In this document: positions 1 to 11,144 of the stretch, piece by piece
Numbering within the stretch: position 1 is the stretch's first letter
Layout of the letters: every line of letters begins with the position of its first letter
Assembly (NCBI RefSeq): GCF_030462475.1
Contig: NZ_JASMRZ010000014.1
Coordinates: forward strand, 40,671 to 104,670
Source: Variovorax sp. CAN15
GTDB taxonomy: Bacteria; Pseudomonadota; Gammaproteobacteria; Burkholderiales; Burkholderiaceae_C
DNA length: 64,000 nt
Direction of reading: 5' to 3'
The notes under the pieces: generated by a model
What the model was told of the DNA's origin: nothing
What the model saw: only the letters and a program-made list of their open reading frames with translations
Database searches by the model: none
Translations under genes and position numbers: made by a program

Positions 1-194
1 GGTGGAGGCCAGGCGCGTATCGGTGACCGACTCGGCGGTCATGCGGATCTCGGCCGGTTCCGGCAGGTCGACGCGGCGGAACACGATGCCCGTGTCGGCT
101 GGCGCCGGCCGCAGCGTCAGCTCCACGCGCTGGCCGCTGTGGAGCCCCACGCCCACGGCGCGGCTGATGGACTTGAGCGTTCGTTGTTGCAGCA
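1..194 (-). CDS. lpxC: UDP-3-O-acyl-N-acetylglucosamine deacetylase, N-terminal part (truncated by window edge), GTG start
   Basis: Minus-strand translation (M/V)[44 protein letters not shown] is the LpxC N-terminus; position next to ftsZ. Confidence 0.9.
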
Positions 195-415
195 CGGCCG
201 GGATTTTAGGCGCGCGACGGCCGTGGCGGCCTATGCCCCTCGCTATGGCACCGATAGACATGGGTTCTGTGCAAATCCTTCGAATTGGCCCGGAATGGAC
301 GCAAAGGGCACGAGCCGAGCGCAGCGCCTAGAGCCAGCGGACGTCCCTTTCAGGTCGTCCCCGTGCCCCTTGCGCCCTCTCGTGCCCTCTGCGTCCGGCC
401 GGTCCCTTCGCGAAA

Positions 416-503
416 CACCGCGGAACCGGCTCTGCCGGGCCGCAGGTGTTGCCCCCCGGTAGGGGGTTGGCGAAGCGACACGAAGTGCGCGCAGCCTGGG
501 GTG
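416..503 (+). repeat. Copy 1 of a ~90-bp dispersed intergenic hairpin repeat
   Basis: caccgcggaaccggctctgccgggccgcaggtgttgccccccggtagggggttggcgaagcgacacgaagtgcgcgcagcctgggg; near-identical to 6402-6491 (inverted) and 29124-29213. Confidence 0.85.
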
Positions 504-513
504 CGAGCCAGGT

Positions 514-1728
514 TCAATCAGCCTGGCGACGCAGGAACGCCGGGATCTCGAAGTCGTCCATGCCGCCCGAGGACAGCGCGTCGACCTTCGCAGCGGCCAT
601 CGTGCGGTTGGTGCGCCACACGCTGGGAACGGCCATGCCGTCGTAGTTGGGCTGGCTGCCGCCCGCGCCGCCGGCGTGACCCACGCCACCGAGCGTCGGC
701 ACGGTGAACGGGATGTTGTCGGTGCCGGTGCGGATGACTTCCAGTGTCGGCTGCTGGCGGCGAGCGTCGGGACGCGAGAGGCCGGTGGCCACCACGGTCA
801 CGCGCATTTCGTCGCCCAGGCTGTCGTCGTAAGCGGCACCGTAGATCACATGCGCGTCCGGCGATGCATAGGCGCGGATGGTGTTCATCGCCAGCTTCGA
901 CTCGTTCAGCTTCAACGAGCCCTTCGACGCCGTCACCAGCACCAGCACGCCCTTGGCGCCGGAAAGGTCGATGCCTTCGAGCAGCGGGCAGGCCACGGCC
1001 TGTTCGGCGGCGATGCGCGCGCGGTCGGGGCCGGCGGCCGCGGCCGTGCCCATCATGGCCTTGCCGGGCTCGCCCATCACGGTGCGCACGTCTTCGAAGT
1101 CGACGTTCACGCCGCCGTACTCGTTGATGATTTCCGAGATGCCGCCCACGGCGTTCTTCAGCACGTCGTTGGCCTGCGCGAAGGCTTCGTCCTGCGTGAC
1201 GTCCTCGCCCAGCACGTCGAGCAGCTTCTCGTTGAGCACCACGATCAGCGAGTCGACGTTCGCCTCGAGCTCGGCCAGGCCGGCGTCGGCGTTGGTCATG
1301 CGACGGCCGCCCTCCCAGTCGAAGGGCTTGGTCACCACGCCCACGGTGAGGATGCCCATTTCCTTCGCCACGCGGGCGATCACGGGCGCGGCGCCGGTGC
1401 CGGTGCCGCCGCCCATGCCGGCGGTGATGAACAGCATGTGCGCGCCGTCGATTGCGGCGCGGATGTCGTCCACCGCGAGCTCGGCCGCTTCACGGCCCTT
1501 GTCGGGCTTGCTGCCCGCACCCAGGCCGCTGGTGCCCAGCTGGATGATCTTGTGCGCGTTGCTGCGCTGCAGGGCCTGTGCGTCGGTGTTCGCGCAGACG
1601 AACTGAACGCCCTGCACGCCACGCTCCATCATGTGGGCGACCGCATTGCCGCCGCCACCGCCGACACCGATCACCTTGATCTGCGTGCCCTGGTTGAACT
1701 CTTCGACTTCGATCATTTCGATGGTCAT
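514..1728 (-). CDS. ftsZ: Cell division protein FtsZ
   Basis: Tubulin signature GGGTGTGAAP; C-terminal peptide DDFEIPAFLRRQAD; dcw synteny. Confidence 0.98.
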   Translation of the reverse strand: MTIEMIEVEEFNQGTQIKVIGVGGGGGNAVAHMMERGVQGVQFVCANTDAQALQRSNAHKIIQLGTSGLGAGSKPDKGREAAELAVDDIRAAIDGAHMLFITAGMGGGTGTGAAPVIARVAKEMGILTVGVVTKPFDWEGGRRMTNADAGLAELEANVDSLIVVLNEKLLDVLGEDVTQDEAFAQANDVLKNAVGGISEIINEYGGVNVDFEDVRTVMGEPGKAMMGTAAAAGPDRARIAAEQAVACPLLEGIDLSGAKGVLVLVTASKGSLKLNESKLAMNTIRAYASPDAHVIYGAAYDDSLGDEMRVTVVATGLSRPDARRQQPTLEVIRTGTDNIPFTVPTLGGVGHAGGAGGSQPNYDGMAVPSVWRTNRTMAAAKVDALSSGGMDDFEIPAFLRRQAD

Positions 1729-1898
1729 TTTTAACTCCTTGAATCTTGCAGTTGCCGTTATGTGTCTGTGAATATTTCTTGTACGGTGACAGGCTCAACG
1801 ATGAGACCGTCGCGATGGAGGACCTGTTCGTCGCCATCGCTCGTTGAAATGCATGGGAGGGCTGCCGCGCGCGAGCCAGAGTGGAGACTTGATCATGG

Positions 1899-3128
1899 CT
1901 AGAAATTCCCCACGATGAAGTCCTTGAAACGTCCGAATGCAGTCTTTACCGACCCATTCTTCTGCGCGACCTTGAAGCCGCGCATGCGCGCGAAGCGCGC
2001 CTCCTCGAGCAGGCCCATCACCGTCGCGGCGCGAGGCTGCGCGACCATGTCCGACAGCGCGCTCGAATACTTCGGGATGCCGCGTCGCACGGGCTTGAGG
2101 AAGATGTCCTCGCCGAGTTCGACCATGCCGGGCATCACGGCGCTGCCGCCCGTGAGCACCACGCCCGACGACAGCACTTCTTCGTAGCCCGACTCGCGCA
2201 CCACCTGCTGCACCAGCGAGAAGATCTCCTCGATGCGCGGCTCGATCACGCCGGCCAGCGCCTGCTTGCTCAGCATGCGCGGGCCACGGTCGCCCAGGCC
2301 CGGCACTTCCACCTGCGTATCGGGGTCGGCCAGCAGCTGCTTGGCAAAGCCGTTCTCGACCTTGATGTCTTCCGCGTCCTTGGTCGGCGTGCGCAGCGCC
2401 ATCGCGATGTCGCTGGTGATGAGGTCGCCCGCGATCGGAATCACCGCCGTATGGCGGATCGCGCCATTGGTGAAGATCGCCACGTCGGTCGTGCCCGCGC
2501 CGATGTCGACCAGCACCACGCCCAGCTCACGCTCGTCTTCGGTCAGCACCGCCTGGCTCGAGGCCAGCGGGTTCAGCATCAGCTGGTCGACTTCCAGGCC
2601 GCAGCGGCGCACGCACTTGATGATGTTCTCGGCCGCGCTCTGTGCGCCGGTCACGATGTGCACCTTGGCTTCGAGCCGCATGCCGCTCATGCCGATCGGC
2701 TCCTTCACATCCTGGCCGTCGATCACGAACTCCTGCGGCTCCACCAGCAGCAGGCGCTGGTCGCTGGAGATGTTGATGGCGCGCGCCGTCTCCACCACGC
2801 GGGCCACGTCGGCGGGCGTCACTTCCTTGTCCTTCACCGCCACCATGCCGCTCGAATTGATGCCGCGGATGTGGCTGCCGGTGATGCCGGTGTAGACGCG
2901 GCTGATCTTGCAGTCGGCCATCAGCTCGGCCTCTTTCAGCGCCTGCTGGATGCTCTGCACGGTGGCGTCGATGTTCACCACCACGCCGCGCTTCAGGCCG
3001 TTGCTCGGCGCGATGCCGAGGCCGGCCAGCTTCAGCTCGCCGCCGGGCAGCACCTCGGCCACGACCACCATCACCTTGGCGGTGCCGATGTCGAGTCCTA
3101 CGACCAGGTCTTTGTATTCTTTGGGCAT
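1899..3128 (-). CDS. ftsA: Cell division protein FtsA
   Basis: Actin-like ATPase motifs VVGLDIGTAKV, DIGAGTTDVA, VVLTGGSAVMPG. Confidence 0.97.
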   Translation of the reverse strand: MPKEYKDLVVGLDIGTAKVMVVVAEVLPGGELKLAGLGIAPSNGLKRGVVVNIDATVQSIQQALKEAELMADCKISRVYTGITGSHIRGINSSGMVAVKDKEVTPADVARVVETARAINISSDQRLLLVEPQEFVIDGQDVKEPIGMSGMRLEAKVHIVTGAQSAAENIIKCVRRCGLEVDQLMLNPLASSQAVLTEDERELGVVLVDIGAGTTDVAIFTNGAIRHTAVIPIAGDLITSDIAMALRTPTKDAEDIKVENGFAKQLLADPDTQVEVPGLGDRGPRMLSKQALAGVIEPRIEEIFSLVQQVVRESGYEEVLSSGVVLTGGSAVMPGMVELGEDIFLKPVRRGIPKYSSALSDMVAQPRAATVMGLLEEARFARMRGFKVAQKNGSVKTAFGRFKDFIVGNF

Positions 3129-3158
3129 TGGGATATGTCCTCGATTCCTCGGTATTCG

Positions 3159-3947
3159 CTACTTGATTTTTCTTGGGGCCTCGGGCGAGACCGTGGTGAC
3201 GCCGCGCAGCCGCAGGGCATACGCGTCGTTGTGGCGCAGGTCCGCGCCTTCGACGTCGGCCATGGTGCGGCGGTACTGGCCCGCGACCTGGGTCACGGTC
3301 TTCAGGAAGCGCTGCAGGCGGGCCGTCACCTCTTCGCTCTGGCCGCGGCCGAGCTCGATCTCCGCGCCGCTGTCCAGCACCACCTTCCAGCTGCCCCGGC
3401 TCGACAGTGAAAGCTCGTCGATGCTCAGGTCGTAGGGCTGGAACTGCGGCTGCAGCACGCGGTACATGCCCAGCACCTGGCCGGCCTGCTCGATCGGGCC
3501 GTCCAGGCGCGGCAGGCTGTCGTCCACCTCGGCCACGTTGGCCTCGAACACGTCGCCGAAGCCGTTGATCAGCTTCGAGCCGGCCTCGTCGCCCCAGGTG
3601 GCCACGGGCACCTGCTCGGTCAGCGTCACGCGCAGCTTGTCAGGGAACTCGCGGCGCACCACCGCGCTGCGCACCCACGGCACCGACTCGAAGGCCGCGC
3701 GCGCGCGGGCCAGGTCGATGGTGAAGAAGTTGCCCGACAGCTGCGGCGCCACGTTGGCGCGCAGCGTGACCGCGTTGTTGTGCGTGACCTCGCCGTCCAC
3801 CTTGATGCCGGCGATGGGGAAGAAGGGCTGGCGCAGCACCCACCACGCGCCCGCCGCAAGCAGCATGAGCGCCACCGCCGCGAACGCAAGGTTGGCGACG
3901 ATGTTCATGAGCTTGACGTCGAAGGGCGCGGGGATGCTGTCGGCCAT
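3159..3947 (-). CDS. ftsQ: Cell division protein FtsQ
   Basis: Single TM then POTRA-like region; VRREFPDKLRVTLTEQVPVATWG; between ftsA and ddlB. Confidence 0.93.
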   Translation of the reverse strand: MADSIPAPFDVKLMNIVANLAFAAVALMLLAAGAWWVLRQPFFPIAGIKVDGEVTHNNAVTLRANVAPQLSGNFFTIDLARARAAFESVPWVRSAVVRREFPDKLRVTLTEQVPVATWGDEAGSKLINGFGDVFEANVAEVDDSLPRLDGPIEQAGQVLGMYRVLQPQFQPYDLSIDELSLSSRGSWKVVLDSGAEIELGRGQSEEVTARLQRFLKTVTQVAGQYRRTMADVEGADLRHNDAYALRLRGVTTVSPEAPRKIK

Positions 3948-3949
3948 GG

Positions 3950-4921
3950 CTATAGCGAGCCTCCCGTTGCGTCCAGCGTGGCGGAAGCCAGCACCCGCAG
4001 GCACAGCTCCTCGTACGGGATGCCCGCGGCGCGCGCGGACATCGGCACCAGCGAATGACTGGTCATGCCGGGCGAGGTGTTCATCTCCAGCAGGAAGGGC
4101 TTGCGGTCGCTCGCGCGGATCATCACGTCGGCGCGGCCCCAGCCGCGGCAGCCGAGCGTGCGGTAGGCGGCCAGCGTGATGCGCTGGATCTCGCGTTCCT
4201 CGGCCTCGGGCAGGCCGCTCGGGCACTGGTACTTCACGTCGTCGGTGAAGTACTTGTTCTGGTAGTCGTAGGCGCCCTCGGGCGCGGCGATGCGCACCAC
4301 CGGCAGCGCGCGCGCGTCAAGCCCGTGGCCGAGCACGGCGCAGGTCACTTCCTCGCCTTGGATGAACTCTTCGCAGAGGACGTCGGCGTCGTACTTGGCG
4401 GAGAGCGTGACCGCGTCCTGCATCTGCGAGTAGCCCTCGACCTTCGTCACGCCGATGGACGAGCCCTCGCGCGGCGGCTTCACGATCAGCGGCAGGCCGA
4501 GCACGTCGGGCACGGCCATGACCTGCTCGCGGCTTTGCTGGTCGAAGGCCAGGCGCACGTACTTGGGCGTGGGCAGGCCGTCGGCCTGCCAGATGCGCTT
4601 GGTCATGACCTTGTCCATCGCCACGCTCGAGGCCATCACGCCCGAGCCAGTGTAGGGAATGCCGAGCAGTTCGAGCGCGCCCTGCACGGTGCCGTCCTCG
4701 CCGTGGCGGCCGTGCAGCGCGACGAAGCAGCGCGCGAAGCCTTCGCTCTTGAGTTCAGACAGGTCTCGCTGCGACGGATCGAAGGCATGCGCATCCACGC
4801 CGCGCGAGCGCAGCGCGTCGAGCACGCCGGTGCCCGACATCAGGGAGATTTCGCGTTCGGCGGAACTGCCGCCGAACAGCACGGCAACCTTGCCGAAGAG
4901 TTTGGGGTCCTGAAGGCTCAT
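3950..4921 (-). CDS. ddlB: D-alanine--D-alanine ligase
   Basis: [62 protein letters not shown]. Confidence 0.97.
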   Translation of the reverse strand: MSLQDPKLFGKVAVLFGGSSAEREISLMSGTGVLDALRSRGVDAHAFDPSQRDLSELKSEGFARCFVALHGRHGEDGTVQGALELLGIPYTGSGVMASSVAMDKVMTKRIWQADGLPTPKYVRLAFDQQSREQVMAVPDVLGLPLIVKPPREGSSIGVTKVEGYSQMQDAVTLSAKYDADVLCEEFIQGEEVTCAVLGHGLDARALPVVRIAAPEGAYDYQNKYFTDDVKYQCPSGLPEAEEREIQRITLAAYRTLGCRGWGRADVMIRASDRKPFLLEMNTSPGMTSHSLVPMSARAAGIPYEELCLRVLASATLDATGGSL

Positions 4922-6393
4922 GAGGCCCTCCCTTTGCGCGAGCCGCGCTCGGATGTTGAAGGGGCGGCAACGCCGGTTGCGGCACCGGCCGCGCCGAGCT
5001 CGACCACCTTGGCAGGCACCGCGCCGATGGAGCCCGCGCCCATCGAGAGCACCACGTCGCCCGCTCGGGCGTTGTCGAGAATGGCGCGCGGCATGGCGGC
5101 GATGTCGTCGACGAACACCGGCTCGACCTTGCCCGCCACGCGCAGGGCGCGCGCCAGCGTGCGGCCGTCGGCCGCCACGATGGGCGCCTCGCCGGCGGCG
5201 TAGACCTCGCCGAGCAGCACCGCGTCGGCTGTGCCGATGACCTTCACGAAGTCCTCGAAACAGTCGCGCGTGCGGGTGTAGCGGTGCGGCTGGAAGGCCA
5301 GCACCAGCCGGCGGCCGGGGAAGGCGCCGCGCGCGGCCGCGATGGTGGCGGCCATTTCCACCGGATGATGGCCGTAGTCGTCGATCACGGTGAAGGTGCC
5401 CGTGGCCCCCTCGCCCTGCACCGCCACCTCGCCATAGCTCTGGAAGCGGCGGCCAACACCCTTGAAGCCGGACAGGCCGCGCTGCACCGCCTCGTCGGAA
5501 ATGCCGAGTTCCACAGCCACGGCGATCACCGACAGCGCATTGAGCACGTTGTGCTGGCCCGGCAGGTTCAGCACAACGGGCAGGTCGGGCAGCGTCACGC
5601 CGTTGCGGCGCTGCGCGGTGAAGTGCATCTGGCCGCCGACGGCGCGCACGTCGATGGCGCGCACCTGGGCGTCCTCGCCGAAACCGTAGCTGGTGACCGG
5701 ACAGGTCACGTCGGCCACGATCTCGCGCACCGCCGGATCGTCGGTGCAAAGAATGGCCACGCCATAGAACGGCATGCGGTGCAGGAAGTCGACGAAAGCC
5801 TTCTTGAGCTTCGCAAAGTCGTGCCCGTAGGTTTCCATGTGGTCGGCATCGATGTTCGTGACCACCGCCATCACCGGCAGCAGGTTCAGGAACGAGGCGT
5901 CCGACTCGTCGGCTTCCACCACGATGTAGTCGCCGCTGCCGAGCTGCGCGTTGGCGCCGGCGCTGTTGAGGCGACCGCCGATCACGAAGGTCGGGTCGAG
6001 CCCGGCGGCCGCGAGCACGCTCGCCACCAGGCTGGTGGTGGTGGTCTTGCCGTGCGTGCCGGCAATCGCGATGCCCTGCTTCAGGCGCATCAGCTCGGCC
6101 AGCATCAGTGCGCGCGGCACGACCGGAATTCGCTTCTCGCGCGCGGCCAGCACCTCGGGGTTGTCCGACTGCACCGCGGTGGAAGTGACGACCGCGTCCG
6201 CGCCGTCGATGTGCGCGGCCGCATGGCCCACGAAGGTGCCGATGCCCAGGCCCGCGAGCCGGCGCAGCGTGGCGCTGTCGGCCAGGTCGGAGCCGGAAAT
6301 CTTGTAGCCCAGGTTGAGCAGCACCTCGGCGATGCCGCTCATGCCGGAGCCGCCGATGCCCACAAAGTGGATATGACGAATAGCGTGCTTCAT
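4918..6393 (-). CDS. murC: UDP-N-acetylmuramate--L-alanine ligase
   Basis: [45 protein letters not shown]. Confidence 0.97.
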   Translation of the reverse strand: MKHAIRHIHFVGIGGSGMSGIAEVLLNLGYKISGSDLADSATLRRLAGLGIGTFVGHAAAHIDGADAVVTSTAVQSDNPEVLAAREKRIPVVPRALMLAELMRLKQGIAIAGTHGKTTTTSLVASVLAAAGLDPTFVIGGRLNSAGANAQLGSGDYIVVEADESDASFLNLLPVMAVVTNIDADHMETYGHDFAKLKKAFVDFLHRMPFYGVAILCTDDPAVREIVADVTCPVTSYGFGEDAQVRAIDVRAVGGQMHFTAQRRNGVTLPDLPVVLNLPGQHNVLNALSVIAVAVELGISDEAVQRGLSGFKGVGRRFQSYGEVAVQGEGATGTFTVIDDYGHHPVEMAATIAAARGAFPGRRLVLAFQPHRYTRTRDCFEDFVKVIGTADAVLLGEVYAAGEAPIVAADGRTLARALRVAGKVEPVFVDDIAAMPRAILDNARAGDVVLSMGAGSIGAVPAKVVELGAAGAATGVAAPSTSERGSRKGRAS

Positions 6394-6401
6394 GCCGGCA
6401 C

Positions 6402-6491
6402 ACCCCCAGTCTTCGCGCACTTCGTGTCGCTTCGCCAACCCCCTTGCAGGGGGCAATGCCTGCGGCCTGGCAAAGCCAGTTCCGCGGCATT
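6402..6491 (-). repeat. Copy 2 of dispersed intergenic hairpin repeat (inverted)
   Basis: Reverse complement gccgcggaactggctttgccaggccgcaggcattgccccctgcaagggggttggcgaagcgacacgaagtgcgcgaagactggggg. Confidence 0.85.
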
Positions 6492-6523
6492 CCCCGAAAG
6501 TCCATGGAACATCGACGGGAGCT

Positions 6524-7588
6524 TCATTTGGTTAACTCCTCGCAGGCGCGGACGACCGCCTCGACGGCTTCGGTCTTCCGCATGGTCTTGGCCTTCGCGG
6601 CCTTCTCTATCAGCGCGTCGCGCCCGGTTTTCTGTAGCAAGTCAGCCAGCAATTCAGGAGTGAGGTCGGCCTGCTGCACCAGCCATCCGCCGCCCGCGTC
6701 CACGAGGAAGCGCGCGTTGGTGGTCTGGTGGTCGTCGACCGCCGAGGGAAAAGGCACGAACAGCGCTGCTGCGCCGACGGCCGCGATTTCTGTGACGGTG
6801 CTGGCACCGGCGCGCGCGACGATCATGTCGGCGTCCGCATAGGCCTGCGCCGTGTCTTCGATGAAGGGCGTGAGCTCGCCTTCGACGCCTGCTGCCTCAT
6901 AGTTGGCGCGCAGTTCGTCGATCTGCCTGGCGCCGCTCTGGTGCAGCACCTGCGGGCGCGCGGCCGGCTCGATGCGGGCCAGCGCCTGCGGCACCACGGT
7001 GTTGAGGCCGCGCGCGCCGAGGCTGCCGCCCACTACCAGGAGCTTCAGCGGCCCGGTGCGGCCCGCGAAGCGCTCTGCCGGTTCGGGCTTGGATGTGAAC
7101 GCTGCGCGCAGCGGGTTGCCCACCCATTGCGCCTTCTTCAGCACATTGGGGAAGGCGGTGAACACGCGGTCGGCCACGCCCGCCAGCACCTTGTTGGCAA
7201 GGCCGGCCACCGAGTTCTGCTCGTGCAGCACCAGCGGCTTGCCCATCAGCACGCCCATCATTCCGCCCGGGAAGGTGATGTAGCCGCCCAGGCCCACCAG
7301 CACGTCGGGCTTCACGCGGCGCACCACGCCCAGGCTCTGCCAGAAGGCGCGCAGCAGCTTCAGCGGCAGCAGGAACAGCGTCAACGGGCCCTTGCCGCGC
7401 ACGCCGCCGAACTGCACCGGCTCGAAGGCGAAGCCGCGCGGCGGCACCAGCTTCTCTTCCATGCTGCCGGGGGCGCCGAGCCAGTGCACCTTCCAGCCGC
7501 GCTCGCGCAGGGCCTCGGCCACCGCGAGTCCGGGGAAGATGTGGCCGCCGGTGCCGCCGGCCATGACGAGTGCGGTGCGGCCGGTCAT
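6524..7588 (-). CDS. murG: UDP-GlcNAc:undecaprenyl-PP-MurNAc-pentapeptide GlcNAc transferase
   Basis: [41 protein letters not shown]. Confidence 0.97.
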   Translation of the reverse strand: MTGRTALVMAGGTGGHIFPGLAVAEALRERGWKVHWLGAPGSMEEKLVPPRGFAFEPVQFGGVRGKGPLTLFLLPLKLLRAFWQSLGVVRRVKPDVLVGLGGYITFPGGMMGVLMGKPLVLHEQNSVAGLANKVLAGVADRVFTAFPNVLKKAQWVGNPLRAAFTSKPEPAERFAGRTGPLKLLVVGGSLGARGLNTVVPQALARIEPAARPQVLHQSGARQIDELRANYEAAGVEGELTPFIEDTAQAYADADMIVARAGASTVTEIAAVGAAALFVPFPSAVDDHQTTNARFLVDAGGGWLVQQADLTPELLADLLQKTGRDALIEKAAKAKTMRKTEAVEAVVRACEELTK

Positions 7589-7664
7589 ACGCGGCCTCCT
7601 CTCATCAGCGGCGCATGCGCGCCGCAGCGCTTCGCGCAGACACGGTTTTGATGAAACCATGTCC

Positions 7665-8963
7665 TCATACGCGGCCTCCGCGCATGAGGACACGGTTTTC
7701 ATAGTCGATGCGCAGCACGATCGCCAGCGCCACCATGTTCATCAGGATGGCCGAGCCGCCGAAGCTCATCAGCGGAAGCGTCAGCCCCTTGGTCGGCAAC
7801 GCGCCGAGGTTCACGCCCATGTTGATGAAGGTCTGGAAGCCCAGCCACACGCCCACGCCCTGGGCCACGAGGCCCGAGAACACGCGGTCGAGCGCGATGG
7901 CCTGGCGGCCGATGTGCATGATGCGGCGCGTGAGCCAGAGGAACAGGCCGATGATCAGCAGCACGCCGACGAGGCCGAATTCCTCGCCGATCACGGCCAG
8001 CAGGAAGTCGGTGTGCGCCTCGGGCAGCCAGTGCAGCTTCTCGACGCTGCCGCCGAGGCCCACGCCGAAGATCTCGCCGCGCCCGATGGCGATCAGCGAG
8101 TGCGACAGCTGGTAGCCCTTGCCCAGCGCGTGCTCCTCGCTCCACGGATCGAGGTACGCGAAGATGCGCTCGCGGCGCCACGGGCTGCTCGCGACGATGG
8201 TGCCGAAGGCGACCACCACCAGCGCGGCGATCAGGAAGAACATGCGCGCATTCACGCCGCCCAGGAACAGGATGCCCATGGCGATCACGGCGATCACCAT
8301 GAAGGCGCCCATGTCGGGCTCGGCCATCACCAGCATGCCGACCACCACCACCGCCACGCCCATGGGCAGCACGGCGCGGAAGAAGCGTTCCTTGATCTCC
8401 ATCTTGCGCACCATGTAGCTGGCGGCGTAGAGCACCATCGCGAGTTTGGCCAGCTCCGAGGGCTGGAAGCGCATGATGCCCATCGGCAGCCAGCGACGCG
8501 CGCCGTTCACGTTGATGCCGATGTGCGGAATGAGCACCGCCACCAGCAGCAGCAGCGAGGCCACGAAGAGCCAGGGCGCGGCGCGCTCCCAGGTCTTCAT
8601 CGGGATCTGGAAGGCCAGCAGCGCGGTGATGAACGCGAACACCACCGAGGCCGCATGCCGCGTGAGAAAGTACGAGGCGCTGTAGCCCGCGCGCGCGAAA
8701 CGCGGGTTGTCAGGCAACGCGATGGAGGCCGAATACACCATGATCAGGCCCCAGGTCAGCAGCGCAACCGTGACCCAGACCAGCGCCTGGTCGAAGCCCA
8801 GCACGCGCATCGGCGTGGCTTTCGTCTGCGCGATGCCGGCGCCGCCCAGCCGCACGGGCAGGTGCACGGGCAGCGAGTCGATCCCGCTGCGCGCGCGCCT
8901 GAACCAGCCGCCGAAACGGCTGGTGGATGGGTTGGGCGTGGCGCCTGATGCGGCAGAGTTCAA
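7665..8963 (-). CDS. ftsW: Lipid II polymerase / cell division protein FtsW, probable TTG start overlapping the murD stop
   Basis: SEDS motifs ([10 protein letters not shown]-like, [41 protein letters not shown]); ORF-track start lies out of context upstream. Confidence 0.93.
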   Translation of the reverse strand: MNSAASGATPNPSTSRFGGWFRRARSGIDSLPVHLPVRLGGAGIAQTKATPMRVLGFDQALVWVTVALLTWGLIMVYSASIALPDNPRFARAGYSASYFLTRHAASVVFAFITALLAFQIPMKTWERAAPWLFVASLLLLVAVLIPHIGINVNGARRWLPMGIMRFQPSELAKLAMVLYAASYMVRKMEIKERFFRAVLPMGVAVVVVGMLVMAEPDMGAFMVIAVIAMGILFLGGVNARMFFLIAALVVVAFGTIVASSPWRRERIFAYLDPWSEEHALGKGYQLSHSLIAIGRGEIFGVGLGGSVEKLHWLPEAHTDFLLAVIGEEFGLVGVLLIIGLFLWLTRRIMHIGRQAIALDRVFSGLVAQGVGVWLGFQTFINMGVNLGALPTKGLTLPLMSFGGSAILMNMVALAIVLRIDYENRVLMRGGRV

Positions 8964-11125
8964 ACCTGCTCCTGCGTCGTCGAGTCGCCCAGGCCGCGCG
9001 GGCTGTCCTCGTAGGCCTGCACGGCCTCGCGGAACACCTCGGCGCGGTGCGCGTAGTCCTTGAACATGTCGAAGCTCGCACAGGCCGGTGACAGCAGCAC
9101 GGCATCGCCAGGGTTGGCGCGCGCGGACGCGAGCTTCACGGCTTCGTCCATCGAGGCGGCATGCAGCAGCGAGACGCCGGTCGATGCCAGCGCGGCCTCG
9201 ATGAGCGGCGCGTCGCGGCCGATGAGCACCACGGCGCGCGCGTACTGGCGAACGGGCGCGGCGAGCGGCTCGAAGTCCTGCCCCTTGCCTTCGCCGCCGA
9301 GGATGACGACCACGCGGCGTTCCTCGCCCAGGCCGGTCAGCGCGGCGGCGGTGGCGCCCACGTTGGTGCCCTTGCTGTCGTCGAAGTACTCGACCTCGTC
9401 GATGATCGCGACCGGCTCCACGCGGTGCGGCTCGCCCTGGTACTCGCGCAGGCCGTAGAGCATGGCGTTCAGCGGGCAGCCGGCGGCGCTGGCCAGCGCC
9501 AGGGCGGCAAGCGCGTTCATGGCGTTGTGGCGGCCGCGGATGCGCAGCGCGTCGGCGGGCATCAGCCGCTGAAGGAAGATTTCTTCCTCGACCACGGCAC
9601 CGCGCTTGCGCTTCTGCGTTTCGTCGGCCTCCAGCGCACGCACCAGCCAGGCCATGCCGTTGACGCGCTCGATGCCGTAGTCGCCCGGGCGCAGCGGCAT
9701 CGCGGAACCGAAAGTGACGTGCGTGCGGATCTGCGGACGCTGCAGCTTGACCTTGACGGGCGCGGGCAGCATGGCCATCACGCCGGCATCGTCGCGGTTG
9801 AGGATCATGAGCCCTTGCGCGCCGAAGATGCGCGCCTTGGCCGCACCGTACGACGCCATGTCGCCGTGCCAGTCCAGGTGGTCCTGCGTGAGGTTGAGCA
9901 CCGTCGCGGCCGTGGGCTCGAAGCCCTGCACGCCGTCGAGCTGGAAGCTGGACAGCTCCAGCACCCACACGTCGGGCAGCGTCTCGGCATCCATGTGCGC
10001 CGAGAGCGTGTCGAGCAGCGTCGGGCCGATGTTGCCGGCCACGGCCACGGTCTTGCCCGCGCGCTCGACCAGCTGGCCGGTGAGCGAGGTGACCGTCGTC
10101 TTGCCGTTGGTGCCGGTGATGGCGAGCACCGCGGGCGTGTAGCCCTTGGGGGCCTCGGGCTCGACCGGAGGCGCCAGTTCGAGCTGCGGCGAAGGCTCTT
10201 CCTCGACGGCGGCCGAGGCCGGGTTGGTGGCGGAGAGCTCGGCGATGCGCGCGACGAACTCCGCAGCTTCCTTGGCTGCGGTCGGGACGTAGGGCTTGCC
10301 GGTGGTGGGCAGGCGCGAAATGGTCGCGGGCGCCGTGGCAGGCGCCGTTGCCGGAGCTTCGGGCGCTTCGGCAGCGAGGGCTTCCGGCGCTTCTTCGGCG
10401 CCGGTTGTTTCGGCGGTTTCCGGCGCCGATTCAGGCGCGGGCGCTGCTTCGGAGGCTGGTTCCGCAACGGCTTCGGCCGGCACGGCCACTTCGCCTTCCT
10501 GCGGTGGCGGCACGGCAACGCTGATCGACGGATCGCGCGGCATCGCTTCGGCCATCGCGGGGGTGGCCGGCTCGGGCTGGGCTTCAGCGGCCTCCGCTGT
10601 TTCTACTGGCGCAGGCGCTTCTGCAGGCTCGACCGGAGCTGCGGCCTCGGCAGGCGCGGGCTCTTCCAGCGCCAGCTCCGCCTGTGCTTCGGGCACGGCG
10701 GGAGCTTCGGCAACCGGCTCGGCTTCCACAGCAACGACAGCCTCCGGCTCCGGTTCGGCTTCGACCACCGGCACTTCCACCGTCCGCAGATCCAGCAGTG
10801 CACGCGCGAAAAGATCCAGCTCGCCGCCGACCGGCAGGCCCACGGCGCGCGCCGCATCCGCCACCGGCGCGATGGTCGCGGGCGACAGGCCCGGCGAGCG
10901 GTACACGGCGCGGATCGGCGTGCCCTCGACCAGCGCGGCCGAGAACGGCCCGCCGACGAAGTTCACGCCGGGCAGCTCCTCGCGCAGCTTCGGAAGCAGC
11001 GCCGGCGCCTCGCGCGTGTCGGCCACGGTCACGACCGCGCCGTGCCGCGCGCACCAGCGCGCCATCGCCAGCCCGGACGCGCCGAGGCCGAGGATGAGGA
11101 CGGGGAGGTCTTTCAGGTGCCGCAT
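8960..11125 (-). CDS. murD: UDP-N-acetylmuramoylalanine--D-glutamate ligase with large internal low-complexity insertion
   Basis: N-terminal [16 protein letters not shown], central [19 protein letters not shown]-terminal [15 protein letters not shown]; 721 aa with Ala/Pro/Glu-rich segment around aa 118-326. Confidence 0.95.
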   Translation of the reverse strand: MRHLKDLPVLILGLGASGLAMARWCARHGAVVTVADTREAPALLPKLREELPGVNFVGGPFSAALVEGTPIRAVYRSPGLSPATIAPVADAARAVGLPVGGELDLFARALLDLRTVEVPVVEAEPEPEAVVAVEAEPVAEAPAVPEAQAELALEEPAPAEAAAPVEPAEAPAPVETAEAAEAQPEPATPAMAEAMPRDPSISVAVPPPQEGEVAVPAEAVAEPASEAAPAPESAPETAETTGAEEAPEALAAEAPEAPATAPATAPATISRLPTTGKPYVPTAAKEAAEFVARIAELSATNPASAAVEEEPSPQLELAPPVEPEAPKGYTPAVLAITGTNGKTTVTSLTGQLVERAGKTVAVAGNIGPTLLDTLSAHMDAETLPDVWVLELSSFQLDGVQGFEPTAATVLNLTQDHLDWHGDMASYGAAKARIFGAQGLMILNRDDAGVMAMLPAPVKVKLQRPQIRTHVTFGSAMPLRPGDYGIERVNGMAWLVRALEADETQKRKRGAVVEEEIFLQRLMPADALRIRGRHNAMNALAALALASAAGCPLNAMLYGLREYQGEPHRVEPVAIIDEVEYFDDSKGTNVGATAAALTGLGEERRVVVILGGEGKGQDFEPLAAPVRQYARAVVLIGRDAPLIEAALASTGVSLLHAASMDEAVKLASARANPGDAVLLSPACASFDMFKDYAHRAEVFREAVQAYEDSPRGLGDSTTQEQV

Positions 11126-11144
11126 GCTTTTCTTCTTTTCTCTT

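Noticed and set aside
676-1734. Long plus-strand ORF antisense to ftsZ (and similar ones at 2451-3410, 5284-6663, 9161-11194, 10296-12425, 15593-17377, 60995-63655)
   Set aside because: Compositions are His/Arg/Ala-biased with no recognisable motifs and they lie opposite well-supported genes; typical spurious ORFs of high-GC DNA
10148-10774. MurD insertion as a frameshift or gene fusion artefact
   Set aside because: Reading frame is continuous with intact N- and C-terminal MurD motifs on both sides and no internal stop
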